From Hyaloraphidium curvatum (taxonomy: Eukaryota > Monoblepharomycota > Hyaloraphidiomycetes > Hyaloraphidiales > Hyaloraphidiaceae): a stretch of 64,000 bases of DNA. The notes beneath the pieces are model-generated. The model did not search any database. It was not told the origin of the DNA and saw only the letters and a program-made list of their open reading frames with translations. The DNA lies in NCBI GenBank assembly GCA_025558095.1, contig JAIVFI010000038.1, positions 310,001-374,000 on the forward strand, given 5' to 3'. Each line of letters begins with the position of its first letter. The stretch's first letter is position 1. Positions 54,096 to 64,000 of the stretch are shown piece after piece. The translations under genes were made by a program, and so were the position numbers.

Positions 54096-55064
54096 TCACG
54101 GGCCCCTTGGCTGCCGCCGGTTGACATTTTGCCAATATGCTTTGAGGTCCACGTCCGGTGCGGGCCCTCGGTGGTGGTGGTGGTGCGCCGGGCCCGGGAG
54201 CGGGTCCGATTCCCCGCGACTCACGCTCTGCAACCCCATGCGCCCAAAGTCCATCCATGGCCTGTGCGGAGGCGATGACTGGAGCGGATGTCCAGTCCGC
54301 GTCGCGGATGCTGGCGGCGCGGAGGACGCTTCGCCCGCGAGGGGCCGCGTGTACCTCGCCGGGCTTCCTTCTTCGTCGTGCCAGAGCACCGTCTCCGAAA
54401 ACCGCACCCGCTTCTTGACCTGGCCGTCCCCAGACAGCGAGATCGAGAGCGCCCGCCTGGCAGCGTACTGGGCCCGCCACGATTCGATGACCGGGCCATC
54501 CGACTGCGCATAGGGCGCCGTCCTGCAGCTGCCCGTCCTAACGGCCGGCGGCTCCGTCCCGGCTTCAGTGTTCATCACCGTAAGGGGATCCGCATCCGAA
54601 TGCTCGGAATCCGAATCCGTGTCGGTGACCGAGCCGCGGTCGTCCTGGCACTCGGTACGAGCGTCCGCCTCGGATCCGCTGCTCCCCACCGCCGCGTAAA
54701 ACCCGTCTCGCACCGTCTTCCAAGCAACCTCGCCATTACCCGCAGGCACGGGCACCGGCCTCGCCGAGAAGAGCGCGGGGGCCTTTCTCCCCTGTGCCAA
54801 GGCCGCCGTCCCCTCGGAATAATTGTCCGCGGTCCGCCCGCGTTCCTCCCGGTCGGCTTCCACGAGCGTCGCATCGCTGGACTTCCTCAGCACGTCCTCC
54901 CACTCGGGCTGCTCCCCGATGCCCACCACCTCGTCCCCGTCGGGGTCGGCGTCCCCTTCGCCGCCGGCGCGCTCCCAGAGCCGAGGCACCAGCGCCTTCA
55001 CGTACGTCGTGTCCTTGACCAGCTGCCCCACATCGTCGCCCAAGCACGGCGGTGAGAGAGACAT
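54096..55064 (-). CDS. uncharacterised protein with a PP1-docking (RVxF) motif
   Basis: Intronless frame of 322 aa from the ATG at 55064 (MSLSPPCLGDDVG); the frame is open further upstream but becomes low complexity. The protein is acidic and Ser/Asp-rich, mostly disordered, with an N-terminal helix (DTTYVKALVPRLWERA). Around residue 220, KKRVRFSETV matches the protein-phosphatase-1 docking consensus (basic, then V-x-F). The context GDGQVKKRVRFSE is very typical of PP1 regulators. The C-terminus has a His run and ends QPRGP. A PP1 regulatory subunit is the best guess from motif alone. Confidence 0.6.
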   Translation of the reverse strand: MSLSPPCLGDDVGQLVKDTTYVKALVPRLWERAGGEGDADPDGDEVVGIGEQPEWEDVLRKSSDATLVEADREERGRTADNYSEGTAALAQGRKAPALFSARPVPVPAGNGEVAWKTVRDGFYAAVGSSGSEADARTECQDDRGSVTDTDSDSEHSDADPLTVMNTEAGTEPPAVRTGSCRTAPYAQSDGPVIESWRAQYAARRALSISLSGDGQVKKRVRFSETVLWHDEEGSPARYTRPLAGEASSAPPASATRTGHPLQSSPPHRPWMDFGRMGLQSVSRGESDPLPGPAHHHHHRGPAPDVDLKAYWQNVNRRQPRGP

Positions 55065-55606
55065 TATCAACGCGCTTTCGTCGGTTTGGATTGCGGCAGC
55101 GGTGGCGTATCGGTCGGTATCCCTGGGCGGCGTCCCCGGCACAGCAGAACCTTGTCCCCCGGGCTTGCCGGACCTCAGAGCGGGGAAACAGTAAGCGGGC
55201 GTCACCAGGGAGTGGGGAGGGGCTGTCGAGGGGGCTGCGCCGGTTTCGTCGCAGGCGGCGGCGGGGCGGCCGGCGCTGATCCTCCTCCCGACCGGGCCCC
55301 AAGGCTTCTCTACACCGACCGTAGATGCACGCAGCGCGGCCTTGTGCACCCGAAAGAATCGTGAGACAACACTGTGATGAATGGTGGCGCGATTTGTCCG
55401 CCGGACGCGCCGGGCGTTGGGAAAGTGCGTGGCCTGGTCAGCGTAAGCCCCGCCGGCGGGCGGGAATGGGCTTCTGCCCGAGCCCGCCGTCCCCACACGA
55501 GATGGGATGGATCGGGAAATCGGATCGGCCCCACGGCAGAACTCTGTCTTGGATCCCTCCCGCGTCTTCTAGACAAAGCCACGAAACCATATCATAAGAA
55601 CTAGCT
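55065..55606. other. intergenic, no gene seen
   Basis: About 540 bp upstream of the PP1-motif gene and downstream of the tricalbin stop. Open frames on both strands are low complexity. It is presumed to be promoter and 3' UTR sequence. Confidence 0.4.
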
Positions 55607-58600
55607 TCAATCCCTCGCCAGGGGGAAGAAGGACGCAGACAGCCGTATCGACCCGTGCCAAGCAAACTGGAACCACGACGCCGCCTCGCGCTCCTTTGAC
55701 GGCAGGTCAGCAGGCCGTCGAGCGGAGCCGTTCGCACTCCACCCACCAGCAGCACCGACAAAGGCACATCCAGAACCGCAAGGGTGGTCGTGCGCTCGTA
55801 CGAAGTGTTCGACAGCGCCCGGCGGACGAGCACGGCGACGTTGGTGTCGAGCCGGACGTCGCGGACGACGGCGTCGAACGCTTCGGCGGCAAGTCAGTAC
55901 CGTGGGGCGGCGACGGCGCTCAGGGGAAGACACCCACTCTCGTTCCACAGTGCGTCCCGCGCGTTGATCCGCATCGTCGTCCGCCCAATAACCCGCGGTC
56001 TGTTTGCCGGATGGGCGATCTGTCCGGTCGTGACCCCCTCTGCGAGCTCGACAAACATGCTGCACCGCTCCGCCACGACGCCCTGGATCTGGTGCACCAC
56101 GATGCGGAGAATGCCCACCGCTCCGGGCTCGGGCAAGGCCTGCGGCGGGAGGGCGGGCAGCGCGGCCGTAAACCGGCCAGAAACATGAAGCTTATGCTTG
56201 GCGGTCTTGAAGGTGCCCGACCCGCGCACCGCCTCTTCCACCAGCGGCAGCCAAAGTTCCCACCATCCTTTTCCCCGGGCTTGGTCAGGTTCGCACGAGA
56301 GCGATGTCCGGAAGAAGGCGCCCGCGGAGCTGCCCGACTCCGGCGCCGTCTCAGGCACCTCGATGTCCTTGATCCCCAGCAACTGGTCGGGACGCAGGCG
56401 ATTCCAGTTCCACATCGCGAGGCGAGAGCGGTGGTGGCCCGTCAATGCAACAGCCCACGGCTCGGTGCCGGGTGTCCACACGGGGTCCGAGGTCTTGGGC
56501 GACGCAGATGTCCGGCGGACCTCGAACTCGTTGCCCTCCGAGAAGAACTTGACGAGGCGACAGTACGGGTCGATGAAGGCCGTACTTCCCCCCGAGGGAA
56601 CGAGCTGCCTTGCGCCGTGGACGAACACCTCCAATACCCCGAGCGGCGGACGATCCGACACCTCTGCAAGACTGTGCTGCAGGAGCATCTCCGGCTTACC
56701 GGCGGAGAAGGAGGGCAGCTGCGATAGCTCCCTCATGCCGCGGAGGTCTTGCTTGAGCTTGGCGTCCTGTAGCGCCCGGAACGACAGCTTGAGCGGAATG
56801 CCGACGCGCGTCTCGCCCTCGGATTTGAGATCGCGGGAAGAGACGCCGGCGAGAGGGAACCAGTTGCCCGCGGGGGTGTCGAGGAGGACGTCTGCGAGCT
56901 TGAAAACGATTTCGCCAACAATCGTGCCGTCCTCGGACGAAGTTTGGGCGCCCGGCTTCGCCTGCTTTTCGCGGAGATTGGCCCGAGACACGCCACGATG
57001 CACGCGCAGGGCAAAGATGGCTGTCGAGATCTCGTGTACGTAGACTGGAGCACGGTTCAGACGGGTCCTTTGTCGATACTCGAGACGAACGGCCCACCTT
57101 CCAGCTCCTCGACGAGAAGATCCCTGCTCCAGACCTGCCGCGAAACACCTCGCCAGACCTCGCGGTCATACAAGGAAGCCCGCAAGTGTCCCTGCCAGAA
57201 CTTGGCCCCTGGAAAATCGATGCCGAGGATCGTAACGCGGAGCACGCCCGATCCGTCTCCGAGGGACGCCTCCGCCTTGGGAACGGAAGAGCCTGCCACC
57301 ACACTGCCCAAAGCTGCGAACCGGTACCCGATCCGCAACTTGCCCCGGTTCTGCCCGGGCTTCTGCCCTTTGAGCGACACGTTGGTCTCGACGGGCCGGT
57401 CCGGCGCCGATCCTTGCCGCTCCTCCAGATAATTGCGGCACAGATCGCTCGCGCTGAGCTCCGTCCAGCCCATGGAGATGGGCTTCGTGACGTCCGTTTG
57501 GTCGTATACGTGGAGCGTGATGGTATCCGCAGTGCTCTCGTCCTCGGTCTTTGGCCCCGTGCCCAAGACGGACTCCGGCACCAAAAGGGGGGTGAGGTGA
57601 TTGAAGACGGGGTTCAACGAGTTGATGACGTGCTTTGTCGAATCCACCACGTTGTCACCGAGGCTGATGCGGACAAACGGGTCGCTCGTGCCGCCCAAAA
57701 GCCGCAGTCGATCCGCGTTCTTGAGCCCTTTGGCCTCGTAGGTCCAGAGGTAGAGGACGCCGGCCGCGGGGGCAAAAGGCTTCCGCTCGAGGCCCAGGGC
57801 GACCTGCACGTCGCCGTCGGCGTCAAAGTCAATGCGGACGCCGCCGTTGTCGCAGAGAAGCGACCCGAGACCGGCATCGATTCCCTCGCGGAGCCAGCTG
57901 CGCAGGTAGGGGACCGCGAAGACGTCCAGAGAGCCGCCCAAAGGATTCAGAACGAGATTGGTTGTCGGCGGCTCCAGCGAAAGAAGTTGGAGCCGCGAAA
58001 CCCAGGGAGGTCCGAACGGCGAAGCCGGGTAGATCCGGAGGAACACTGTGGCATCGACCGTAAACTTGGAAGCCGAGACGGATATGCTGACGGGGATCGG
58101 GCCCGCGGCGGTCGCGGTGAGTCGGATAATGGAGTGCGAGCCGAGGCTGGCGCCACGGTCCTGCGTCTTGCTCGAGCCCGGAACTTGGCGATTTTCCGTC
58201 GAAGGAGCACGTCCAGCGTCGGAAGCAGCGTCGCTCGCGTACCCATCTCCGACCTTTATGTCCGATGGTCCATCTGCCAACGATCCATCAACAGTCGACT
58301 CATCAGGGAGCCGCGGGAAGAGAAACTCGATCGGATCGTCCGGAGCCCATCTCAACCGAACGGCGACCTGCATGACCTGCCGTTGCATGTCGTTGCAATA
58401 GACGAGTTCCGGGTAGGAATGAATCGCGATGATCCGAGGAGGGGTGGCGCCGAGTGAGAATTTGTCCAGCGTAATCGCCTTCAGAAAAGGAGGCACGGTG
58501 TTGGACAGGGCTTGCTCAATGCCGTGCTTCGCCAACCGGGAGACGAACGGCTGCGCAACAGCCCAGGATCGCGCAATGAAGATATTGAGCCTGGCAAAGA

Positions 58601-59218
58601 TGCTCAGGGATGTGAGCCGACGGAGGCAGAACGGGAATCTCACCATTGAACAGACTCGGAGATGACAAGCTGCGTCGTTCCGTCCTCTAGTCGGACGGTC
58701 TTGATGGTGTTTGTCCCCACGTGGTAGGTCGAAGCCTTCGTGGAGTCGTCCCCGTCTGCGACGTAGCTCCCTGCCCTTTCCAGCTTCTTTCGCTCCTTCT
58801 CCCAGCGCAGTTCCAGCTCATGAAGCTCCGACGCGAAGTTGTCCCAGATCCAGGCGAGTGCGATGAACATGCCGACCAGCGTTCCGAACCCTAGGTCGAA
58901 CTTGCCGATGAAGAAGGCGAAGACAATGGCGGCGACGATCAAGGCGGTCCGTTTCAGGCGGAAAGTCAGGCTGGCGAGGTCCCGAACCCGGATCCTCTTC
59001 GGCGGCGCCGGCTCGGTCGGAGTGTTTCCAGATGTCGGAGAGTCTTCGGACCCGAAGTCGGGGGCCGGGGAATTCTCGAACGGGTCTCCCGCCGCAGTCG
59101 AATCGAAAACATGGGTGGCCGAAGCTTCTCGAGGTGCAGGTGCACGGTCGGCCGGGGGAGCGTCTGAAACCCCGACAGCGGGGCCGGCGTCCGACGCGGG
59201 CTCGCCGACCCCTTCCAT
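55607..59218 (-). CDS. tricalbin / extended-synaptotagmin (TM hairpin, SMP, C2 domains)
   Basis: Five exons in phase: 59218-58644, 58590-57080, 57020-55938, 55880-55747, 55693-55607 (1,129 aa); introns 53-59 nt. Residues about 91-128 form two adjacent hydrophobic spans (TALIVAAIVFAFFIG, FGTLVGMFIALAWIW), the ER hairpin. The first junction gives ESVQWLNIFIARSW, the hallmark start of the SMP lipid-transfer domain (about 190-460). At least three C2-like modules follow, including VLYLWTYEAKGLKN...SDPFVRISLG, VLEVFVHGARQLV and ILRIVVHQIQGVV...WNETFDAVVRDVRLD. Tricalbins tether ER to plasma membrane and move lipids, often under calcium control. The SMP domain has a Ser/Asp-rich insertion of about 60 residues. 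Confidence 0.88.
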
Positions 59219-59401
59219 GTTCCTCGATAGTGCGGGTCTCCAAGTAGCTTAGGGCAGGCAGATAGGCGGCCCGGTCATTGGAGCCGCTGTGGACGGGCAA
59301 CCTTGAAAGAACGTCACTGCGGCCCACAGTGGCGCGAGGGATCCAAGGGTCGAGTCGTCGATGGATCTCCACTGCCATCCATCCTTTCCATCGGGCTACA
59401 A

Positions 59402-61892
59402 TCAGGATGCTGTCTTCCGTCTTTGCGAGCTGCCATTGGAAGCCTCCGACTCCACGCCATCAGGTGGCCCCCGTTTCCGGTAGCCGAACTTCGAGTCCTT
59501 ATACTCCCGCATGCTCGTCAACCTCCACGAGCCTCCCAGCAGCGGCAAGGAATCGACATCCATGCCGGAACCCGCCTCTGCGCTCGGTGCCTTTGGCAGA
59601 TACTTTGCGGCAATTGCGGATGCCACGTCCGGTTGGTTGACTGTAAGAATCCAGCTGTAGTCGTCAAACGGAACGCGCTTTAGGTAGAACGCCTTGTCGG
59701 CCTCCGGGAACTCCTTGATGATGACGGCGGCGACCTCGGAAAAGATCGGAGGCGGGACTGGGGCAGGTGTCGTGGTAAGGGAAATGTGGAAGATGTGGGA
59801 GAGGTCGGCAAGGGCTGTCGGAAGAAGAGGGGATAAGCAGGTGCGAATGCAGAAGGAAAGAATACGCACTATCTTCTCCAGCAAGATTGACGGCTGAGGT
59901 GAGGCTCCGCATCATGTGGATGATGTTGCGGAAGGGTGCCACGATCGGGCCGTCAACGGTCGGCGGGTCCGCGACCGAGTCTGGCTTCGGCGGCTCCGGT
60001 TCCACCATGAACAAGTCCCGCTGCGGCTTCGAATCACCTGAGTGCCGTCGTGTCAGCTTTTCGAAATCCAGTTTCCGAGCTCCCTACCGTTCTCAAGCTT
60101 GCCCGCGTACTTCTCCACGAAGCTCGCCATCCGCGCAAAGGCAACCCCGGTGCAGTAAGCGTCGAATGCCGCGTCGTGGAACGAATATGCCCCAAGACTG
60201 CCGAAGCCTATAGACAAGTCGATTGCCGGCGCGAACTTTAGTGCGGGGGCGTTGAAGGCTTCGTAGACCTCCGAAAGACCGGTTCCGTAGTCGAACGAAA
60301 GCAGATACTCGGCAATCTCTGGCACGCTGCTCGCCATGTGCTTCGTGTCAAAGACACTGTCGAGGTCGGCAAGATCAGGCGACATCGAAGTCGAAGTTAG
60401 CCAAACTCGCCTGCCAAACAAGCTGCGGATCGCGCCCTTCCACTCCTCGAGGGTGCCGACCGGTCCCCCGTAGAACTTGTTGACGGTGTGCACGAGATCC
60501 AGCATGGCGTTGTGCGCGATGACGGTCTTCCCCTGCAACGCGTCGATGACCTTGCGGAAGCCCACCCATTTCTGGAGCTGTTCAAGGCCCTCGGCCTGCG
60601 AGGCCGCCAAGAGGGCCGAACGCTCCTCGGGGTCCACCATCCGGGTCACGAGCATCGACTTGAGCTTTGTCGGGGTCGGCGGCGGAGGCACCGGGTCCGT
60701 GGACGTCAGGTTGATGGCGTCGCCGTACCTGCCCAACCCGTCAGCAAACATCTAGGCGCAGTGCTCGGTGTCCCACTTCTTCTGCAGCTCCTGGTAAAGA
60801 ACTCGCCGGAAAAAGCCGTTGCAGGGAGGAAGTGTGAGGGTTCGTTCGTGAGAGTTCTTGAGCCAGTCATCGATGAGCGCGCTGGCAAAGGCCAGAGTGA
60901 GGCCGAGATGACAACCTATAACGCGGAACCCACGTGCTCTTCTCGACGAGCTCCCGGGCCGGAGCGTCCAACACCACTTCGGCCACAGCCGGAACGTCAG
61001 CCGCAGCGGCCGCGCCTCCGTTTGCCGAGGCGTCCAGCGCGCGGAGGGACGGTATCCTTGCCCGGACCGACTTTTCCTCCTCTCTCGAGAGGTATTGGAT
61101 GCCTGAAAAGCAGTAATCAGCCCCATCTCCGACAGTTTCTGTGTCTGAACCACCTTTGTGAAAGGCTTTGTTGAAGTCAAAGTGGTACTCCGAGAGGAAC
61201 TCGATCGACGACGCCTGGACCAGGAATCTCCTTTCGATGCCCGTGTCCTTGGGCGTCGACGCCGAGAGGTAGAAGTTGAAAGGCTTCACCAGGTACCTGG
61301 CGCAACGCGGTCGATCAAGTTGTCCCCAACTGCTTCCCGCCCAAAGCCCACTTCTTTTGGTCCTCGTCCCAACGGAAACACGCGATACCGAACTGAATGA
61401 CGGCAAACTCGGTGGCATACCGCCTCAGCTTCGCGTACCGCTCCCGCGGCTCGTCAATCAGGTCCTCAAGGTTGTTGATGGCGCTCAGGCCTTTGGACAC
61501 GGGGTCAGGTCACAAAGCATCGAGAGTGGGGAGAGAAGGCCGGCACCGGTGAGCTCCGTGTCGAAGGCGACGAACTTGGCCTCGTTTATGGCGTCCACGA
61601 CCGCGGGAAAGACCGTCTCGAAGTTCTCGCGCACGACATCGAGCCCGAAACGCGTGGTGGCCGACATTGCGGCGCCGGCAGGTTCCGTAGAGACTGCTCC
61701 GAGCCCGATGCGACGTGTTGCGACGCGTAAAGAGGCGTTGCGAAAGCCGGGTCCGATGGATGCCCGGGCCTGGCTCGACGCCCGGCGGAGGCCTGCAAAG
61801 GCGCGTTTGGCGGCCGCGGTCCCGGTCTCCGGCTTGGGGAGCCTATTTGCAGAGAGGACAACGCGACCTAGAAAGCGAAACGCTGCTGGCAT
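59402..61892 (-). CDS. PARN: PARN-type poly(A)-specific ribonuclease (CAF1/DEDD family)
   Basis: Nine exons in phase: 61892-61547, 61490-61352, 61296-61154, 61102-60934, 60881-60777, 60728-60420, 60356-60088, 60037-59870, 59814-59402 (686 aa); introns 48-63 nt. The DEDD exonuclease site is visible: FVAFDTELTGL (D, E), VIAHNAMLDLVH (D) and HDAAFDAYCTG (H, D). YATEFAVIQFGIACFRWDED, KPFNFYLS, RRFLVQASSIEFLSEYHFDFNKAF and LTLPPCNGFFRRVLYQEL are PARN hallmarks. PARN trims poly(A) tails of mRNAs and small RNAs. An in-frame TAG at 60754-60752 falls inside the fifth intron. The ATG at 61892 gives an 84-residue Arg/Ala leader before the catalytic fold; the Met at about residue 76 is an alternative start. 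Confidence 0.88.
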
Positions 61893-62043
61893 AAGCCAGA
61901 GAGAACGGTATGTCACCGACGCGCTGTTGGCTTGCTCGCGGCGCTACGCAGAGAGGCGCTCTCAAAGACAGAACGGACTGGAGCGCTCCCGGACCCAGCG
62001 TAGGCATGCAACCAATGAATCAATCATCAAATAAAAGCAAACA

Positions 62044-64000
62044 TCAGTGAAGTTGCGACAAAGACGCCCCCGCGAGCGCCAGGCTCCACCTGACCACGGG
62101 GTCCCTCCCCGTATCCCCGCCCGCGCCCACGCAGCCCGCGCAGAGCTGCTCCGCCCGATCGGGATGGAACGACTCGTTGGCCACGAACGTCCCGCTCGCG
62201 GCGAGGCACGAGTCGCAGTACCCGTCGTGCGAGCGGAGCACCCAGCGGTCCGAGCCCGTGTGGTTGTGCTCGAGCCAGGTGGCCAGCGTGGGGTTCACGC
62301 CCAGGCGGTGCTTGGCGCGGGTCATGGCCACGTAGACGAGGTTCAGCGCCTCGGAGTTGGGGATCTTGTCCGGGGTCCGCTCCGCGATGATGCTGTCGGC
62401 GGCGGCGGTGAGGTCGATAAAGTCGTTGGTCAGCTCCACGTGGTCGAATTCGAGGCCCTTGGACTTGTGCAGCGAGGTGAAGATCTGCGGACGTGCGGTC
62501 AGCAGCCATCCGGGAACTCCCAGGGAGCGACGCACCATGTCAGCGGACATGTGGTCGTCCACCATCCGGTTCTCGACCGCGCGGAGCAGCGCCGGCGCGT
62601 CCTCCCCCTGCAGATCCTCGACCACCTCCCGGATAGTGTGCAGCTCCGCGTCCGCGCTCTCCTCCAGGTCCTTCTCGAAGTCCGCCCACGTGTTGTACCA
62701 CTGCCTCATCGGCCCGCGCATGAGGTGCTTGCGCCCCTTCTTGAGGTAGTAAGCGTCCGTCAGCTGCCCGATGATCCGCCGCAGGTTGGCCTTGGAGATG
62801 GTGCACCCCAGCGTGGAGGTCCGGTCGCGGGCGGCCACCCGCACGGCGCGGAGGAGCACGTGGTGGTTGGTCCGGCAGATGTGGGTGGTCTTTTGCGGGG
62901 GGAGGAGGTCGGAGGGGGCCGCGAGCTGGGAGGAGGCCGGAGCGGCGAAAAAGGCCGACTGGGAGCCCTCAAAGTCCATGGGGTCCGAGGGCGCGGCGGC
63001 GGAGGTGTCCGGCGCGGGTTCGCCGCCGGCCGCGGCGCCGGCGGGGTCGGCCTCGGCTGGCGGCTGCTGCGCGTCGGTCGAATGGTACACGACCGTCGAC
63101 CCGCCGGGCTTCCTGGTTCCCCACAGCGGCGCCGACTCGTTCTTGAGGTTGGTCAGGACGATGCTGGCCAGGTTGGCGATGCCGATGTCGAACCGGAACG
63201 AGACCGTTAGCCGGAGCACCTTGGTCGGCTGCAGGATCCGCTCGAGGTCGCGCACGGCCCCGCGCCACCCGTAGATACGCTGGTGCTCGTCCCCGACGAG
63301 GATCTTGCGCGGGGCGTCGGGCGCGTCCCGGCGCTGGTTCCGGACCGCCTCGATCATCACCGCCGTGGCGTCCTGCGCCTCGTCGAAGAAGATGTAGTCG
63401 TAGCTCGAGCCCATCTGGAAGTTCTGCTGGAACGCCACCTTGAGGTAGCCCTCGGGCGGCAGCTTGACGTCCATGTCCGCGGGGTCGATCATCCTCTTCC
63501 AGAGCTGGAACGGCCAGAGTCGGTGTGCCACCCAAACCTCCACGGCGCAGATGAAACCCACCTGGGACGCGAACCTGACGTACTCTGCCGTCGTCGCGTA
63601 CTGCACCCTCTCCTCCCAATCGTCCCCCGGCCTCCTCCTCCTCGCGGGCGCCCGCGGCGACATGCTCGCCCCCTCCTCCCCCCTGCGCTTCTTGTAGTGG
63701 TCCGCCGCCCTCGCCGGCACGTTGCCCTCGTGCACCGCCGCCCCCGTGCCGTAGCAGAATCTCTGCACCGTCCCGATGACGAAGGCCGCCACCGTCCGCG
63801 TGCACTGGAACATCCTGCACACGGGCTCGACCGCCACCGCGCCGTGCTCGATCTTGCCGCCGTACTGCGCCCTCACGTGCTCCAGCGCGAGCGAGTGCAT
63901 GGTCCGGCAGGCGACGTTGCGCGGGAAGCGCAGCGCGGAATCGTGCGCGATGTCGCGGTTGAAGGCCACGTAGAGGAAGCTCGCGCGGGGGCGGGCGCGC
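62044..64000 (-). CDS. FBH1: FBH1-type UvrD/Rep-like DNA helicase (5' end beyond window)
   Basis: The coding sequence enters from the right edge (frame open to 64000) and ends at 62044; the N-terminus and Walker A are outside. Superfamily 1A motifs are present in order: Ia-like YVAFNRDIAHDSALRFP and CRTMHSLAL, II YDYIFFDEAQDA, III ILVGDEHQRIYGWRGA, IV VSFRF, V TSLHKSKGLEFDHVEL, VI NLVYVAMTRAKHRL. The initial block matches F-box DNA helicase 1 (FBXO18/Fbh1), which removes Rad51 and restrains recombination. An Ala/Pro-rich insertion follows motif IV, and the C-terminus has CDSC...CAGC, a possible zinc-binding cluster. The F-box itself would be outside the window. Confidence 0.88.
   Translation of the reverse strand, partial: RARPRASFLYVAFNRDIAHDSALRFPRNVACRTMHSLALEHVRAQYGGKIEHGAVAVEPVCRMFQCTRTVAAFVIGTVQRFCYGTGAAVHEGNVPARAADHYKKRRGEEGASMSPRAPARRRRPGDDWEERVQYATTAEYVRFASQVGFICAVEVWVAHRLWPFQLWKRMIDPADMDVKLPPEGYLKVAFQQNFQMGSSYDYIFFDEAQDATAVMIEAVRNQRRDAPDAPRKILVGDEHQRIYGWRGAVRDLERILQPTKVLRLTVSFRFDIGIANLASIVLTNLKNESAPLWGTRKPGGSTVVYHSTDAQQPPAEADPAGAAAGGEPAPDTSAAAPSDPMDFEGSQSAFFAAPASSQLAAPSDLLPPQKTTHICRTNHHVLLRAVRVAARDRTSTLGCTISKANLRRIIGQLTDAYYLKKGRKHLMRGPMRQWYNTWADFEKDLEESADAELHTIREVVEDLQGEDAPALLRAVENRMVDDHMSADMVRRSLGVPGWLLTARPQIFTSLHKSKGLEFDHVELTNDFIDLTAAADSIIAERTPDKIPNSEALNLVYVAMTRAKHRLGVNPTLATWLEHNHTGSDRWVLRSHDGYCDSCLAASGTFVANESFHPDRAEQLCAGCVGAGGDTGRDPVVRWSLALAGASLSQLH

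Noticed and set aside
60752-60754. In-frame stop splitting PARN into two genes
   Set aside because: The stop lies inside a 48-nt intron; the family sequence continues across the junction.
1-64000. tRNA, rRNA, CRISPR, transposon or phage features
   Set aside because: I found no tRNA-like TpsiC-loop context, no regularly spaced direct repeats, no transposase, reverse transcriptase or integrase motifs in any frame.

Overview
The window is nuclear DNA from a GC-rich eukaryote with a compact genome. Genes lie on both strands 40 to 900 bp apart, and most are cut by short introns. In the models reconstructed here by matching reading frame, splice phase and protein family, introns run from 47 to 121 nt, mostly 50 to 65. 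Donors are usually GTGAGT, GTGGGT or GTGCGT, acceptors are CAG or AAG, and a CTGAC/TTGAC-like branch site is often visible. The gene set fits an early-diverging (chytrid-type) fungus: MON2, a tricalbin, FBH1 helicase, PARN, a fungal-type D-serine dehydratase, a CYP52/63-like P450, and many F-box-like and MYND proteins. This placement is an inference from content only.

Layout. 0.3-7.2 kb: two convergent F-box-like genes, a MYND-finger gene, an unknown 306-aa gene, an arginase-family gene and a small ORF. 7.7-10.2 kb: a five-exon alpha/beta hydrolase and an F-box-like gene. 10.2-13.9 kb: a large single-pass membrane protein with nine cysteine-rich repeats and a C-terminal double-psi beta-barrel. 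13.9-15.4 kb: about 1.5 kb with no gene I can support. 15.4-23 kb: a PhyH-type dioxygenase and the six-exon MON2 gene. 23.3-28.4 kb: a UIM / RanBP2-finger / F5-8C-like protein, divergent from a family II pyrophosphatase, then an unknown four-exon gene. 28.6-37.0 kb: a nine-exon gene for a giant (about 2,636 aa) secreted acidic-repeat protein, divergent from a prenylcysteine-oxidase-like gene (37.1-39.0 kb). 39.0-43.7 kb: an F-box-like gene, a chlorite-dismutase-family gene and a P450. 43.8-49.7 kb: an F-box/jacalin-like fusion, a Nudix hydrolase and a D-serine dehydratase. 49.9-55.1 kb: a beta-lactamase-related hydrolase, a Sel1-type gene, an ankyrin gene and a gene with a PP1-docking motif. 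55.6-64.0 kb: tricalbin, PARN, and an FBH1-type helicase cut by the right edge.

Nothing suggests an operon or biosynthetic cluster. Related themes do recur. Ubiquitin and adaptor proteins include five F-box-like genes, a UIM/NZF-like protein and FBH1 (F-box subunit family). Membrane traffic and contact sites are represented by MON2 and tricalbin. Two very unusual surface or secreted architectures sit at 10.2-13.9 and 28.6-37.0 kb; these are the best candidates for undescribed biology. Three divergent pairs share start-to-start gaps of only about 100-175 bp. I saw no rRNA, tRNA, CRISPR array, transposon or phage sequence.
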